A stretch of DNA of 26,199 nucleotides from CAZAYP01 sp964489425 [NCBI: uncultured Verrucomicrobiota bacterium] (GCA_964489425.1 CAZAYP010000072.1:1-26199), one strand, 5' to 3'; numbered from the stretch's first letter, positions 16,501 to 23,330 are shown. The notes: generated by a model not told the origin, from the sequence alone. Made by a program: numbers and translations.

Positions 16501-16946
16501 AAGGCGGCGGGCGCGGCGTGCGGTTGCGCGCGCTGCAGAGCGGCAACGATCAACTCCTCCCGCCCTGGGGCCGGAGCGGCGGCGGCAACGTGTTCCGGGC
16601 CCGGATCAATGGTTATGCCCCATGGGGCCGCGCGCGCGTCAAGCTGCAGGTGCAGGCGGTCCCCGCCGGCCGGATGCCGGGCGCGGCCGGCACGCTGCAG
16701 TTCACCAGCCCCGAATGGGTCGCTACCCCGACCAGTGCCGGCGGGGCCGAGATTTCCTTGATGTGCGGCGCGCTGCAGCCACAGGCGCTGTACCGCTGGC
16801 GCGCGCGCGTGCTGTACGCCCCGCTCACGGCGCGCAATGCGCCCTTCCCGGCGCATGGGCCCTGGCGGACGTTCCGCGCGCAGGCCGGCAACGCCGGCAC
16901 GCGCAGCGGCAGCGCGTTCCCGCCGTGGTGGCTGCTGTTGCAGTAA
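13539..16946 (+). CDS. Secreted FG-GAP repeat (integrin-alpha-like beta-propeller) protein
   Basis: Start chosen at ATG 13539 from the AAGGAGGT upstream, giving 1135 residues; the later in-frame starts 13647 (ATG) and 13719 (ATG) lack such a site. Residues 13-52 are encoded by the palindrome array and read FSNVWKT, FFQCLEK, NFPMVGK, FSNVWKT as the 31-base period cycles the frame. The hydrophobic signal core follows at about 54-71 (HAVAGAMLLAGAAGVQA). I count fourteen FG-GAP repeats between bases 13910 and 16460. Each has a calcium loop of GDVNGDGYGD type followed by (I/V)xGA and a GKxYVFxG strand; fourteen fits two seven-bladed propellers. A C-terminal region of about 145 residues (RLRALQSGNDQLLPPWGRSG onward) looks Fn3-like and ends PPWWLLLQ. 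A surface adhesion or binding role is inferred. Confidence 0.9.
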   Translation: MLAFPGLCGGRRIFSNVWKTASVFFQCLEKVPLNFPMVGKPVPDFSNVWKTAAGHAVAGAMLLAGAAGVQAVAPTPPLAPELAAQIRLVLEQDRGLAPGKLSAAPWNFTGQNNEDAFGYVVTGAGDVNGDGCGDVIAGAYGYGGYRGKAYVFLGATNGLKGTPPSPAWSAQGEALDNYFGYAAAAAGDVNGDGYGDVLIGAYGYATNHGKIYLFYGSATGVTGTAATPAWSVRGENPWDRLGQSLAGAGDVNGDGYADLLAGAYLYTNGSGWGRAYVFHGSAAGPAASSAGAANWKVSGEHAADVFGHALAGAGDFDGDGFDDILVGAYKFDGNRGRIYLFRGSAGGVTPGSAAACPFKLGGGTAQDFYGYSVAGAGDVNGDGYADFLVGAPQWDAGGNRGAVYVTYGYAMAKGAKRFAESVITGENANDRFGYRVGPAGDYNGDGYADILATAFGFPAGAENGKVYFFPGTSNGVTATTAAGAFWSRTGSAAGDRLGLGLGAAGDIDGDGLGDVMMGTPGFSNGANRGQATLNYGWSALPTHAAATMTGQNTSDFLGYPAVAAGDVNGDGYGDLLVSASRYDNLRGKVYVFHGGATGLAGAPGTPAWTTTGENAGDAFGSAAAAAGDVNGDGYDDIVVGAENYNAGGATYAGKVYVFHGGPVGITNHGAGHAGWSMVGESTNSQFGQEVAGAGDVNGDGFADILVAGQVLFNARRQGTVAYRGKVYAFHGSAAGVYGTAAAAAWHALGENAADLFGDSLAAAGDVNGDGYGDIIVGARNFQAPTRGRTLPKYRGKAYVFQGSSAGLQGLAIQPAWSAVGEAEADTFGRAVAGAGDVNGDGYDDVIVGAPGYPSNNVGRAYVFYGGAAGVSTGAVWQFTGTAAGDSFGLTVAAAGDINSDGYAEVLVGAPGYPAGGWQGCMYLFRGSPFFHMASYVLWTVTGQNNMDSFAMGVAGAGDLNADGFADVVTAAPSYSNAMGKLYVYYGSEGGGRGVRLRALQSGNDQLLPPWGRSGGGNVFRARINGYAPWGRARVKLQVQAVPAGRMPGAAGTLQFTSPEWVATPTSAGGAEISLMCGALQPQALYRWRARVLYAPLTARNAPFPAHGPWRTFRAQAGNAGTRSGSAFPPWWLLLQ
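13578..13689. repeat. Four-copy phased palindrome array TTTTCCAA-N3-TTGGAAAA
   Basis: Copies lie at 13578-13596, 13609-13627, 13640-13658 and 13671-13689. Each has perfect 8-base arms and a TGT or TGG centre. Starts are exactly 31 bases apart (12-base spacers of differing sequence), about three turns of B-DNA. I saw no further copy elsewhere in the window. The array is AT-rich within very GC-rich DNA and falls between the Shine-Dalgarno/ATG and the signal-peptide core of the FG-GAP gene. It could be an operator array for a dimeric protein, RNA hairpins in the mRNA, or a repeat family that spreads into gene 5' ends. Confidence 0.9.
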
Positions 16947-17104
16947 GGTTGAAACGGGGAAGCCCAACCCCAGGAATGCAGCTGATGAAGTACTGCATGA
17001 AGAACCGGATCGCAACGGCAACGCTCATCGCCAGCGCCTGAATGGAATGCCATTGACGCGGGGAATGGTTTCTGTCAGCAATTCAGCAATCAAAAGGGCT
17101 CACC

Positions 17105-18418
17105 ATGGCTGATATTTTACTCGTGGCCGACGATGCGGCGATGCTCCAGATCCTGCAAAAAGTGTTGGCCAAGGCCGAATACCGCGTAACCACGGTGACC
17201 AGCGCAACCGAGGCCCGTGCCCGCTGCGCCGCCGGGGCCTTCGACCTTGTCGTCACCGATCTCGGATTGGAGGGGGAAGCGGCCCTCGTCCGCCTGGTGC
17301 ATGATTTCGCGGCCCGGGATGCGGGCCTGCCGGTCATCCTGGTTACGGCCAGGGCGACCATTCCCAGCGCCCTGGCGGCCTTGAAGGAAGGGGCTTTTGA
17401 TTACGTCGTCAAGCCGATCAAAATGGCGGAGTTCCTGGCGTCCGTCCAGCATGCCCTCGAGTACCGCCGGCTGAAAAAAGGCTTGGAACGCGGCCAGGTC
17501 ATGTATTTGCAGCACCCACGCTACCCCGAGCTGATTGCCGAGTGCCCCGGGATGCGCCACCTGTGCGCGCAAATCCCCACGCTCGGCGCCCACCGCGGGC
17601 CGTTGCTGATCCGCGGCGAATGGGGCACCGGCCGCAAGACGCTGGCCCGGTTGATCCATGCAGCAGTCGGCGGAACCGCAGCCCACTTCAGGGTGATCTC
17701 CTGCCTGGGGTACCCGGAATCCATCACCGACGTCATTTTGTACGGCGGCCGGCGCCACGATCAGCAGACCCACGAGCAGGTCCTGGCCGCACTGCAGGCG
17801 GCCCGGGCCGGGGACATGTTGTGCATCGAGGATGCCCAGGCACTCCCGCTGGATACCGTTGACGCGATTGCCCGCGCGCTGGATGGGTTGGCGCCCCGCG
17901 AGAAAATTGGCCGGCGCCCGACGCTGCCTTTCCGCTTGGTCGTCCTTGCGGGCGGGCGACGGGAAAGCCCGCCACCCGGCCAGGTGTCGCTGCAGAACTG
18001 GGAGGAACTCCTGGGGACCTCAGGCATCGAAATCCCGCCGCTGCGCGACCGGCGCGAGGATATCCTGCCGCTGGCCTGCTATTTCCTAAGCCAGACATGG
18101 CCGCCAGGCACGATCGCCCCGGAATTTGAAAAAACCCTGCAATTGTATCTCGAGGCCTACACGTGGCCGGGCAACCTGATAGAACTGCGCGACGCCATGC
18201 ACCAGATGTCGACACTGACGCCGCGGGCAGCCCTGAGCCCGGACGATTTGCCGCCCATCATCCAAGCGTCGGTGGGGATCCTGGCCGCGAAAACCGCAGC
18301 CGAACAACGGTTGGAATCCTATCGCGGCCGGGCGTTGCGTGCATTTCTGGACGAAAAAATGAAAGAAGCTGCCACGCGCCTGAAAGCCCTCCAAAACGAA
18401 AAGCGGCCCCCGGCTTGA
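17105..18418 (+). CDS. Divergent NtrC-like response regulator (receiver + degenerate AAA+), no HTH
   Basis: Start ATG 17105 (MADILLVADDAAMLQ); a weak AAGGG precedes it. Residues 1-115 are a complete receiver domain: D9-D10, phospho-acceptor D52 (VVTDLGL), T81 and K103 (VVKPIK). Residues 140-390 follow the NtrC AAA+ layout but diverge. Walker A reads GEWGTGRKT at 171-179, with Arg at the usual Lys position. Walker B reads LCIEDAQ with E-D in place of D-E. The GAFTGA sigma-54 contact loop is absent, replaced by YGGRRHDQQTH at 213-223. The arginine-finger segment PPLRDRREDILPL (R314, R316) and the WPGNLIELRDAM motif remain. No Fis-type DNA-binding domain follows; the tail is a basic helix. No histidine kinase is adjacent. 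It probably does not activate sigma-54 polymerase in the usual way. Confidence 0.85.
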   Translation: MADILLVADDAAMLQILQKVLAKAEYRVTTVTSATEARARCAAGAFDLVVTDLGLEGEAALVRLVHDFAARDAGLPVILVTARATIPSALAALKEGAFDYVVKPIKMAEFLASVQHALEYRRLKKGLERGQVMYLQHPRYPELIAECPGMRHLCAQIPTLGAHRGPLLIRGEWGTGRKTLARLIHAAVGGTAAHFRVISCLGYPESITDVILYGGRRHDQQTHEQVLAALQAARAGDMLCIEDAQALPLDTVDAIARALDGLAPREKIGRRPTLPFRLVVLAGGRRESPPPGQVSLQNWEELLGTSGIEIPPLRDRREDILPLACYFLSQTWPPGTIAPEFEKTLQLYLEAYTWPGNLIELRDAMHQMSTLTPRAALSPDDLPPIIQASVGILAAKTAAEQRLESYRGRALRAFLDEKMKEAATRLKALQNEKRPPA

Positions 18419-18542
18419 TCTCCCAGGCGGGCGGCACATCCTGCGACGACAGCAGGAAGCGCCGTGCACCTCGAAAAATGGGATCATCCGACAAGTGCCT
18501 GTCTGGATTTAAAAAAGCAGGTGCGAATGGAAGCAGACAAAC

Positions 18543-18636
18543 AACCACGGATGGACACGAATGGACGCGGATGTGAATCGGGGAAGATAGCGGATTGCCC
18601 TGAAATATCCGTGTTAATCCGCGTGCATCCGTGGTT
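18543..18636. repeat. Inverted extragenic repeat built on an ACCACGGATG motif
   Basis: The left arm begins AACCACGGATGGACACGAAT at 18543. The right arm ends GCATCCGTGGTT at 18636, whose reverse complement is AACCACGGATGC. The arms also share the CGCGGAT step, and CACGGAT-like words recur about every 11 bases within each arm. This matches a family of extragenic repeats common across distant bacterial genomes. It is non-coding and could fold as a stem-loop. Confidence 0.75.
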
Positions 18637-18710
18637 CAAATTATTCTCTTGGTTTGCGGCCTCAGGCCGCGTCTTGAACGGGTGGCACCTGGGTTCCGAG
18701 ATGGTTCCAC

Positions 18711-18775
18711 GGATCTTGGACAGGGCAAGATTCGGGCATCCTGTTCAGTTGGTTATCCTGTCCAGAATTCTGGTC
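18711..18775. repeat. Second inverted extragenic repeat (GGACAGG / CCTGTCC)
   Basis: GGATCTTGGACAGG at 18711-18724 faces ATCCTGTCCAGAATTC at 18756-18770, with GGACAGG exactly complementary to CCTGTCC. A CATCCTGTTC word lies between. The pattern resembles the familiar ATCCTGTTAATCCTGTCC-type extragenic repeat. It lies 75 bases after the ACCACGGATG repeat. Confidence 0.6.
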
Positions 18776-18860
18776 CGGGTTGGGCCACGCCGTGGTGATC
18801 GGTCGTCAGACAGGAACTTCCCGAATGAACCGAAAAATGCCTTTTTTTCGTGATTTGCCC

Positions 18861-18889
18861 TTGCGTTTCACCGGGCCAATGCCTAAACT
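18861..18889 (+). promoter_or_regulatory. Possible sigma-70 type promoter for the small membrane protein
   Basis: TTGCGT at 18861-18866, a 17-base spacer, and TAAACT at 18884-18889 lie at suitable distance before the ribosome site at 18903 and ATG 18916. Both hexamers are imperfect, so this is a weak call. Confidence 0.3.
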
Positions 18890-18915
18890 CCCTGCAACCA
18901 TTGAGGAGGATTACT

Positions 18916-19035
18916 ATGCAGTTCAGTTTGGATATCAACGTGTTCACGGTCATTTTTTTGCTGCTGATTTTCCTGGGGCTCCAAATCCAGGTGGTCAGGC
19001 TCACCAAGAAAGTTGACGATCTGATTAAGAAATAG
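18916..19035 (+). CDS. 39-residue single-span membrane protein
   Basis: ATG 18916 follows a strong GAGGAGGA site with an 8-base gap, which is why this start is preferred over the longer open frame from 18850. The protein is MQFSLDINVFTVIFLLLIF followed by LGLQIQVVRL and the basic tail TKKVDDLIKK. One transmembrane helix spans about residues 8-25, and the charged C-terminus probably stays in the cytoplasm as a short amphipathic helix. I recognise no family. The compact helix plus coiled tail resembles small membrane modulators. It stands alone between a repeat-rich gap and the gene at 19139. Confidence 0.65.
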   Translation: MQFSLDINVFTVIFLLLIFLGLQIQVVRLTKKVDDLIKK

Positions 19036-19138
19036 CCCTTTACCTTCAGGCCCGGAGCTGTGGTCCGCCGCCAAATGGCACCGCCGATCCGGGCACTTTT
19101 CCTGCCGGCGCATGGACTGCGCCACATCATGAGGGGTC

Positions 19139-19582
19139 ATGGAGTTGGGTAGGGACTGCATGGCTGAGGATTCAAGATCTGGGGACCAGGCAGGGCCGCG
19201 GCCTAACCGCCGCCGGCTGGGATGCTGGGTGACGCTGATTTTGATGATCGGCGTGGCGGTCGCGATTCCCTACCTTGCGGGCGAACCGAACCGGCGCGCG
19301 CGGGCGGCCGGCGCCAGGATCCCGATGGGCATGGACTGGCGGGATGCGCAACTCCAAGCCGCCGGGCGGCATTTCTGTTTTTACGAAGCGCAGGAAGCCG
19401 GAACATGGCGCGCAAGGTCGCAGGCTGATTTTGCCGCCGGATTGATGGGCGGATCAAACAGCGCACCCGGTCGGCTGCACCTGGTGTTCATGGGCTGGAC
19501 GCCGCGGCGGGCGTCACTCTTTGTTGAACTGGATCCCAGCGGCCGCGTAAGCCGCGTGACCGGACCCCGAGGCTGGGATTAA
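19139..19582 (+). CDS. Unknown single-pass membrane protein
   Basis: Protein of 147 residues from ATG 19139, preceded by GAGGGG at short spacing; ATG 19160 (MAEDSRSGDQ) is an equally possible start. A basic stretch (PRPNRRRLG) precedes one transmembrane helix at about 28-47 (CWVTLILMIGVAVAIPYLA). The remaining 100 residues should lie outside the membrane and form a small, probably beta-rich domain (GRLHLVFMGWTPRRASLFVELDPSGRVSRV). No family is recognised. It lies 15 bases before the tlyA-like gene and may be cotranscribed with it. The existence of the gene is likely but not certain. Confidence 0.6.
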   Translation: MELGRDCMAEDSRSGDQAGPRPNRRRLGCWVTLILMIGVAVAIPYLAGEPNRRARAAGARIPMGMDWRDAQLQAAGRHFCFYEAQEAGTWRARSQADFAAGLMGGSNSAPGRLHLVFMGWTPRRASLFVELDPSGRVSRVTGPRGWD

Positions 19583-19597
19583 GCCAGTACAAGCCTG

Positions 19598-20338
19598 ATG
19601 GCGACTCCTAAAACCCGTGCCGACGTGCTGCTGGTGGCGCGCGGCCTGGCCGAAAGCCGCGAAAAGGCCCAACGCTTGATCCATGCCGGCGCGGTCCGCA
19701 TGGGAACGCAAGCCGTTGCCAAGCCGGGCCAACTGGTGGCCGACACGGCGGACTTGCAGGTGGCGGCCCCGCCACGCTTCGTGAGCCGCGGCGGCGAGAA
19801 ACTGGAAGCGGCCTTTGTTCACTTCGGCCTGGACGTCGCCGGCCGGGTGTGTCTCGATGTTGGCGCCTCGACCGGCGGGTTCACCGACTGCCTGTTGCAG
19901 CATGGCGCGGCCAAGGTCCATGCCGTGGACGTGGGCCGCGGGCAACTGCACTGGAAACTGCGCCAGGACCCCCGGGTGGTCATCCACGACCAGCTCAACG
20001 CGCGCGGACTTTGCCTGGAGGACCTGGGCGAAGCCCCGGCGGTGGCGACCATTGACGTGGCCTTCATCTCCTTGACGAAAATTCTCCCCCCTGTTAAAGA
20101 ACTGCTTGTGCAACATGGCGTCATAGTCGCGCTGATCAAGCCCCAGTTCGAGGCCGGGCGGGATGCGGTGGGCAAAGGCGGCGTGGTGCGCGACCCGCAA
20201 GTCCACGAGCAGGTGATCCAGGGCATCCGGACCTTTGGCGAAGAAACCGTCGGGCTGACGTGGCGCGGCCGGTGCGTGTCCCCGATTACCGGGCCGGCCG
20301 GCAACCAGGAATTCCTTTCCTTGTGGACCAAGCCATGA
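19598..20338 (+). CDS. tlyA: TlyA-family rRNA 2'-O-methyltransferase (S4 + FtsJ)
   Basis: Protein of 246 residues. An N-terminal S4 RNA-binding domain covers about 6-55 (TRADVLLVARGLAESREKAQRLIHAGAV). It is joined to an FtsJ/RrmJ-type methyltransferase by FVSRGGEKLEAAF. The SAM site is LDVGASTGGFTDCLLQ (86-101). Candidate catalytic residues are K68, D153 (ATIDVAFISL), K181 (LIKPQFE) and E184/E185. TlyA methylates ribosomal RNA cytidine 2'-O positions and underlies capreomycin sensitivity in mycobacteria; it is often annotated as hemolysin. No clear Shine-Dalgarno precedes the ATG. The stop overlaps the NAD kinase start (ATGA), a neighbour pair known from other phyla. Confidence 0.92.
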   Translation: MATPKTRADVLLVARGLAESREKAQRLIHAGAVRMGTQAVAKPGQLVADTADLQVAAPPRFVSRGGEKLEAAFVHFGLDVAGRVCLDVGASTGGFTDCLLQHGAAKVHAVDVGRGQLHWKLRQDPRVVIHDQLNARGLCLEDLGEAPAVATIDVAFISLTKILPPVKELLVQHGVIVALIKPQFEAGRDAVGKGGVVRDPQVHEQVIQGIRTFGEETVGLTWRGRCVSPITGPAGNQEFLSLWTKP

Positions 20339-21192
20339 ACGTCGGCGTGATCACTTTTCACCACCGGCCGGGGATCACCGAGGCCTTGGCGCGCCTGGCG
20401 GCCGGCGCCCGGACCATGGGGGTGACCCTGCTGGTGGAAGCCACGAGCGAGCCGGTGCCGGACGGCATTGCGGCCGTCTCCCAGGCGGAGCTGCTGGCGC
20501 GGGCCGAAGCGTTGATCAGCCTGGGCGGGGATGGCACGGTGCTCAGCGCCGTGGCCATGCTGCAAGGCCGATCCATCCCGGTGCTCGGGATCAACATGGG
20601 CGGCCTGGGCTTCATGACCGCGGTGCCCGGCGATCGGCCGGAAGCGGCGCTGGAACTGCTCGTTTCCGGGGCCTACGAAATTTCGCCGCGCGCCATGCTG
20701 TTGGGCACGATCTGGCGCCAGGATCAACCGGCGGAACAGCACCACGCGCTCAACGACCTGGCGATCGGCTGGGGCCTCAGCTCAAGCATGGTAACCATCA
20801 ATGTCCGCATCGACGGCGAAACGGTGACGGATTACGACTGCGATGGCCTGATCATATCCACGCCCACCGGCAGCACGGGGCACTCCCTGGCCGCGGGGGG
20901 GCCGATTCTCCACCCCGCCATGAGCGCCTTTGTCCTCAACCCCATCTGTCCGCACACGCTCAGCAACCGGCCGCTGGTTATCCCGGACCACTGTCGGATC
21001 GACATCCTGATCACGCATACGGCCAAGGAGTTGCTACTGGCCGCCGACGGGCGCGGGCACCACAGCCTGCAGCAGGCGGACCGCCTGGTGGTCCGCAAAA
21101 GCCCCCACCAGGCGCGCCTGGTGCAGCCCCAGGGCTACAGCTATTTTGAGCGCTTGCGGCAGAAACTGCGCTGGGCAGGATCAAGCAAATAA
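20335..21192 (+). CDS. nadK: NAD kinase
   Basis: Start at ATG 20335, overlapping the TlyA stop by four bases; the open frame upstream shadows tlyA. The 285-residue protein carries the GGDGT motif at 64-68 (ISLGGDGTVLSA), the ATP/NAD-contact motif INMGGLGFMT and N140-D141 (ALNDLAIGW, usually N-E). It also carries the long C-terminal signature DCDGLIISTPTGSTGHSLAAGGPI. It phosphorylates NAD to NADP using ATP and sets the NADPH pool in the cytoplasm. Length and motifs are normal for the family. Confidence 0.95.
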   Translation: MNVGVITFHHRPGITEALARLAAGARTMGVTLLVEATSEPVPDGIAAVSQAELLARAEALISLGGDGTVLSAVAMLQGRSIPVLGINMGGLGFMTAVPGDRPEAALELLVSGAYEISPRAMLLGTIWRQDQPAEQHHALNDLAIGWGLSSSMVTINVRIDGETVTDYDCDGLIISTPTGSTGHSLAAGGPILHPAMSAFVLNPICPHTLSNRPLVIPDHCRIDILITHTAKELLLAADGRGHHSLQQADRLVVRKSPHQARLVQPQGYSYFERLRQKLRWAGSSK

Positions 21193-21205
21193 ACCATCAT
21201 GGAGC

Positions 21206-21253
21206 TTGACCCGCGCCCGGCGCCCGGTAGATAAGCAAGGGTGCTGTCACCCT
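21206..21253 (+). promoter_or_regulatory. Possible promoter and small leader hairpin before the BON lipoprotein
   Basis: TTGACC (21206-21211), 16 bases, then TAGATA (21228-21233) could serve as -35 and -10. Just after lies a perfect 6-base stem AGGGTG-CTGT-CACCCT (21238-21253), close to the ribosome site AAAGGAG. The -35 is good, the -10 poor, so confidence is low. Confidence 0.35.
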
Positions 21254-21270
21254 GACAAAGGAGCCGGCTG

Positions 21271-21582
21271 ATGAAATGGACTTGCTTGGTAATGTGGCTT
21301 TCAGTGGCCATCTTGATGGGCATGGGGCCTGGTTGCGCGACCACCATCGGCCCGGTATCCGACCGCGACCTGACGGCGGACATCGTGCTGCGCCTTCAAA
21401 ACGACCCGATCACCCGGCCCTTTCAATTCGGGGTGATGGTCACCGACGGGGTGGTCACGTTGCGCGGGAACGCCCCGCCCAAGGCCGCCTTGCGGGCGCG
21501 GGCCATATCCATCGTGCTGGCCACCCCGGGGGTCAAGGAAGCCATTGATGAGCTGTATCCGCCCACGGATGGCCTGTATTAA
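21271..21582 (+). CDS. BON-domain probable lipoprotein
   Basis: Protein of 103 residues with a clear ribosome site (AAAGGAG) upstream of ATG 21271. Residues 1-22 form a lipoprotein-like signal (MKWTCLVMWLSVAILMGMGPGC) with C22 as the likely lipidated residue, although GPGC is a loose lipobox. A single BON domain follows at about 32-98, from LTADIVLRLQNDPITRPFQFGVMVTDGVVTLRG to ATPGVKEAIDELYP. BON domains bind phospholipid or other envelope partners and occur in osmotic-stress proteins such as OsmY. It lies 33 bases before a membrane TPR gene. Confidence 0.82.
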   Translation: MKWTCLVMWLSVAILMGMGPGCATTIGPVSDRDLTADIVLRLQNDPITRPFQFGVMVTDGVVTLRGNAPPKAALRARAISIVLATPGVKEAIDELYPPTDGLY

Positions 21583-21615
21583 TAGGCAGGGCCCATCACC
21601 GGCAGGCTGGCCCGC

Positions 21616-22758
21616 ATGAAGCGCCCGGACGATATTTACAACGCCGAGAGCATTCCGCCCATGGCGCGCCGCCGACGGCGCTCCGACCGGCGGCGAAACT
21701 ACGAGGCACGGGCCGCCGGGGCGGGGGCGGGCAGCGGCGGACCCAGCGGAGAAACGCTGGGTTCCGGATCTTCGTCCCGGCACTGGCGCCGCCACGCCAA
21801 GCGGGCGGAAGGGGGGCGCTGGAAGGGGGTCCTGTGGCTGGCGCTGGCGGTGTTGCTGGTGCTCTACCTGGGGTTTTTGGTTTTCAGCTATTTCCGCGGC
21901 GAACAAGCCAAGGCGGACCGCAAGACGAAACCGGACAAGAAGGCCGCAGCCGCGGGACCCGCCGCCAACGCTGCCCCGGGGGACGAGCAGGCGGCCGAGA
22001 AATTAGTCGCCGGGGCGCTGGCGGCCCGCGAGGCCCTGACCACCGCCGAGGTGCAGCAAACCCGCGAGAACAAGGATCGGGCGCGGGATGCACTTGACGC
22101 CGCCCTGGCCCGGTATCCCGACCACTTGGAGCTTCAATTTGCCCGGGCCGAGTTGTTCCTGCAGGACCGGCAGTACCCCCAGACGATCCAACTCCTGACC
22201 GCCATTTTGCAGGCCCAACCGGATAACATGAAGGCCCGCCTCAAGCTCGCGCATGCGTATTTCGCGAGCAACAACCTGCACCCGGCCCAAGTCATCATCG
22301 ACTGGACCTTGCCGGCCGACCCCTATTCCTCCGCGGCGCTGGACTGCGCGGTCTCGATTGCCCTGGCGCGCCAGAATTACCAGGACGCCATCCGCCTGCT
22401 GGACCGGATTATCGCTTTGGATCGGGAAAACGCCGATGCCGTCGGCAAGCTCGCCATGGCGTACATGCAAATAGGCGAACTCAACAAGGCGATTGAATTA
22501 TACAAACCGCTGACACAACAACCCAAGGCGGATTCGGCGGTGTTTTACAACCTCGCCCTGTGCTACGTGCGGCAGCCGGACTCCACCAACGCCATGGCGG
22601 TCCTGGAAAGCGCGGCCGAGTTGTACGATTCTGCGTTTATCGACACGTGGCTGCAGGCCAAGGAGTTCGCGCCCCTGAACCCGGAACCCAGGTTTCAAGC
22701 CTTGCGCCAGAAAGTGGGACAGGGATTGGCCACGCCGGTGGCCCCGGCGCAACCCTGA
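21616..22758 (+). CDS. Membrane-anchored TPR protein
   Basis: Protein of 380 residues. The first 70 residues are basic and disordered (MARRRRRSDRRRNYEARAAGAG). A single transmembrane helix is at about 70-92 (KGVLWLALAVLLVLYLGFLVFSYF), followed by a Lys/Ala-rich stretch. TPR-like helix pairs run from about 150 to 340, for example LELQFARAELFLQDRQYPQTIQLLTAIL and NADAVGKLAMAYMQIGELNKAIELYKPL. The TPR part should face outward of the membrane, since the N-terminal basic tail is expected inside. Function unknown; it presumably scaffolds an envelope complex. It converges on the V-ATPase genes. Confidence 0.85.
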   Translation: MKRPDDIYNAESIPPMARRRRRSDRRRNYEARAAGAGAGSGGPSGETLGSGSSSRHWRRHAKRAEGGRWKGVLWLALAVLLVLYLGFLVFSYFRGEQAKADRKTKPDKKAAAAGPAANAAPGDEQAAEKLVAGALAAREALTTAEVQQTRENKDRARDALDAALARYPDHLELQFARAELFLQDRQYPQTIQLLTAILQAQPDNMKARLKLAHAYFASNNLHPAQVIIDWTLPADPYSSAALDCAVSIALARQNYQDAIRLLDRIIALDRENADAVGKLAMAYMQIGELNKAIELYKPLTQQPKADSAVFYNLALCYVRQPDSTNAMAVLESAAELYDSAFIDTWLQAKEFAPLNPEPRFQALRQKVGQGLATPVAPAQP

Positions 22759-22776
22759 GGTCCGGTCACGGCAAGC

Positions 22777-22798
22777 GGCCGGGCCCCAAGGCCCGGCC
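22777..22798. terminator. Hairpin between convergent genes, probable terminator
   Basis: A perfect 9-base stem GGCCGGGCC-CCAA-GGCCCGGCC lies in the 80-base gap between the TPR stop (22758) and the V-ATPase K stop (22839). No T-tract follows on either strand, so it may pause or end transcription from both sides only weakly. Confidence 0.5.
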
Positions 22799-22838
22799 TG
22801 ACCCGCTGCGCAAGCTCACTCCGCGCCGGACAGGACCA

Positions 22839-23330
22839 TCACCCAGCGGCGGTCTGGGCCGCGGCCGCCACCGCACCGTTGACCGCCATCATGGCGAACA
22901 CCAGCACGAACAGAGCCACGGTTTCCGCGATGCCGAGGACCATCAGGTAGTTGCCAAAGCCTTTGCCGGTTTCTCCCAGCGCGTCCGCACCCGCCGCGCC
23001 GCAAACTCCCTGATACCAGGCCGAAAAGCCGATCGCCAAGCCGCTGAAGATCCCGACCGCGACCAGCATGGGCCAAAGCGTAGGTACCTGGCCTGCCGCC
23101 TTCGCAATGGTCAGCATCAGAATCATGCCATAAATGGTCTGGGACAACGGGGCCCCCACGAAGGTGATCAGGGTGAATGGCGCGGTTTTGCCTTGGGCAT
23201 AGGCTTTTTTCCATGCGCCGATGGCCGCCGGCCCACCCGCGCCCGCGCCCAAGGCCGAGCCTACTGCGGACAAGCCCAACGCCGCCGCCGCACCGAACTT
23301 ACCCCATCCTATCATGACTGCTGGATCCAT
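22839..23330 (-). CDS. ntpK: V/A-type ATPase membrane rotor subunit K (proteolipid)
   Basis: Protein of 163 residues with four transmembrane helices in two hairpins, the duplicated K type. The ion-binding glutamate is E136 in helix 4 (GIAETVALFVLVF). The first hairpin carries S63-Q64 and Y67 (GAPLSQTIYGMIL), and Q107 lies in helix 3 (SAWYQG). These match the positions of the sodium ligands known in Enterococcus hirae NtpK (T64, Q65, Y68, Q110, E139). ATG 23330 has an AAAGGA site. It is the last gene of the operon and follows subunit I by 87 bases. It forms the rotating membrane ring. Confidence 0.92.
   Translation of the reverse strand: MDPAVMIGWGKFGAAAALGLSAVGSALGAGAGGPAAIGAWKKAYAQGKTAPFTLITFVGAPLSQTIYGMILMLTIAKAAGQVPTLWPMLVAVGIFSGLAIGFSAWYQGVCGAAGADALGETGKGFGNYLMVLGIAETVALFVLVFAMMAVNGAVAAAAQTAAG

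Larger units (their letters stand above)
18419..18915. other. Repeat-rich intergenic region
   Basis: Nearly 500 bases without a supportable gene. It contains two inverted extragenic repeats (18543-18636 and 18711-18775) and a possible promoter just before the small-protein gene. Short open frames across it are explained by the repeats and show no ribosome site or family signal. Confidence 0.6.

Noticed and set aside
14997-17021. Very long antisense open frame over the FG-GAP gene (and a 631-codon frame on the same strand)
   Set aside because: These are products of the GC-rich repeats: low-complexity, Arg/Gly/His-rich translations with no family signal, while the FG-GAP frame has clear domains.
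16977-17041. Micro-ORF of 21 codons (MQLMKYCMKNRIATATLIASA)
   Set aside because: It looks like a signal-peptide start but has only a weak ribosome site and no conservation evidence; it may be a chance frame or a remnant.
18682-18697. Sigma-54 promoter-like TGGCAC-N5-TTCC
   Set aside because: The -12 element should contain GC (TTGC) and has CC instead. It also lies within repeat-rich DNA and the nearby NtrC-like protein lacks GAFTGA.
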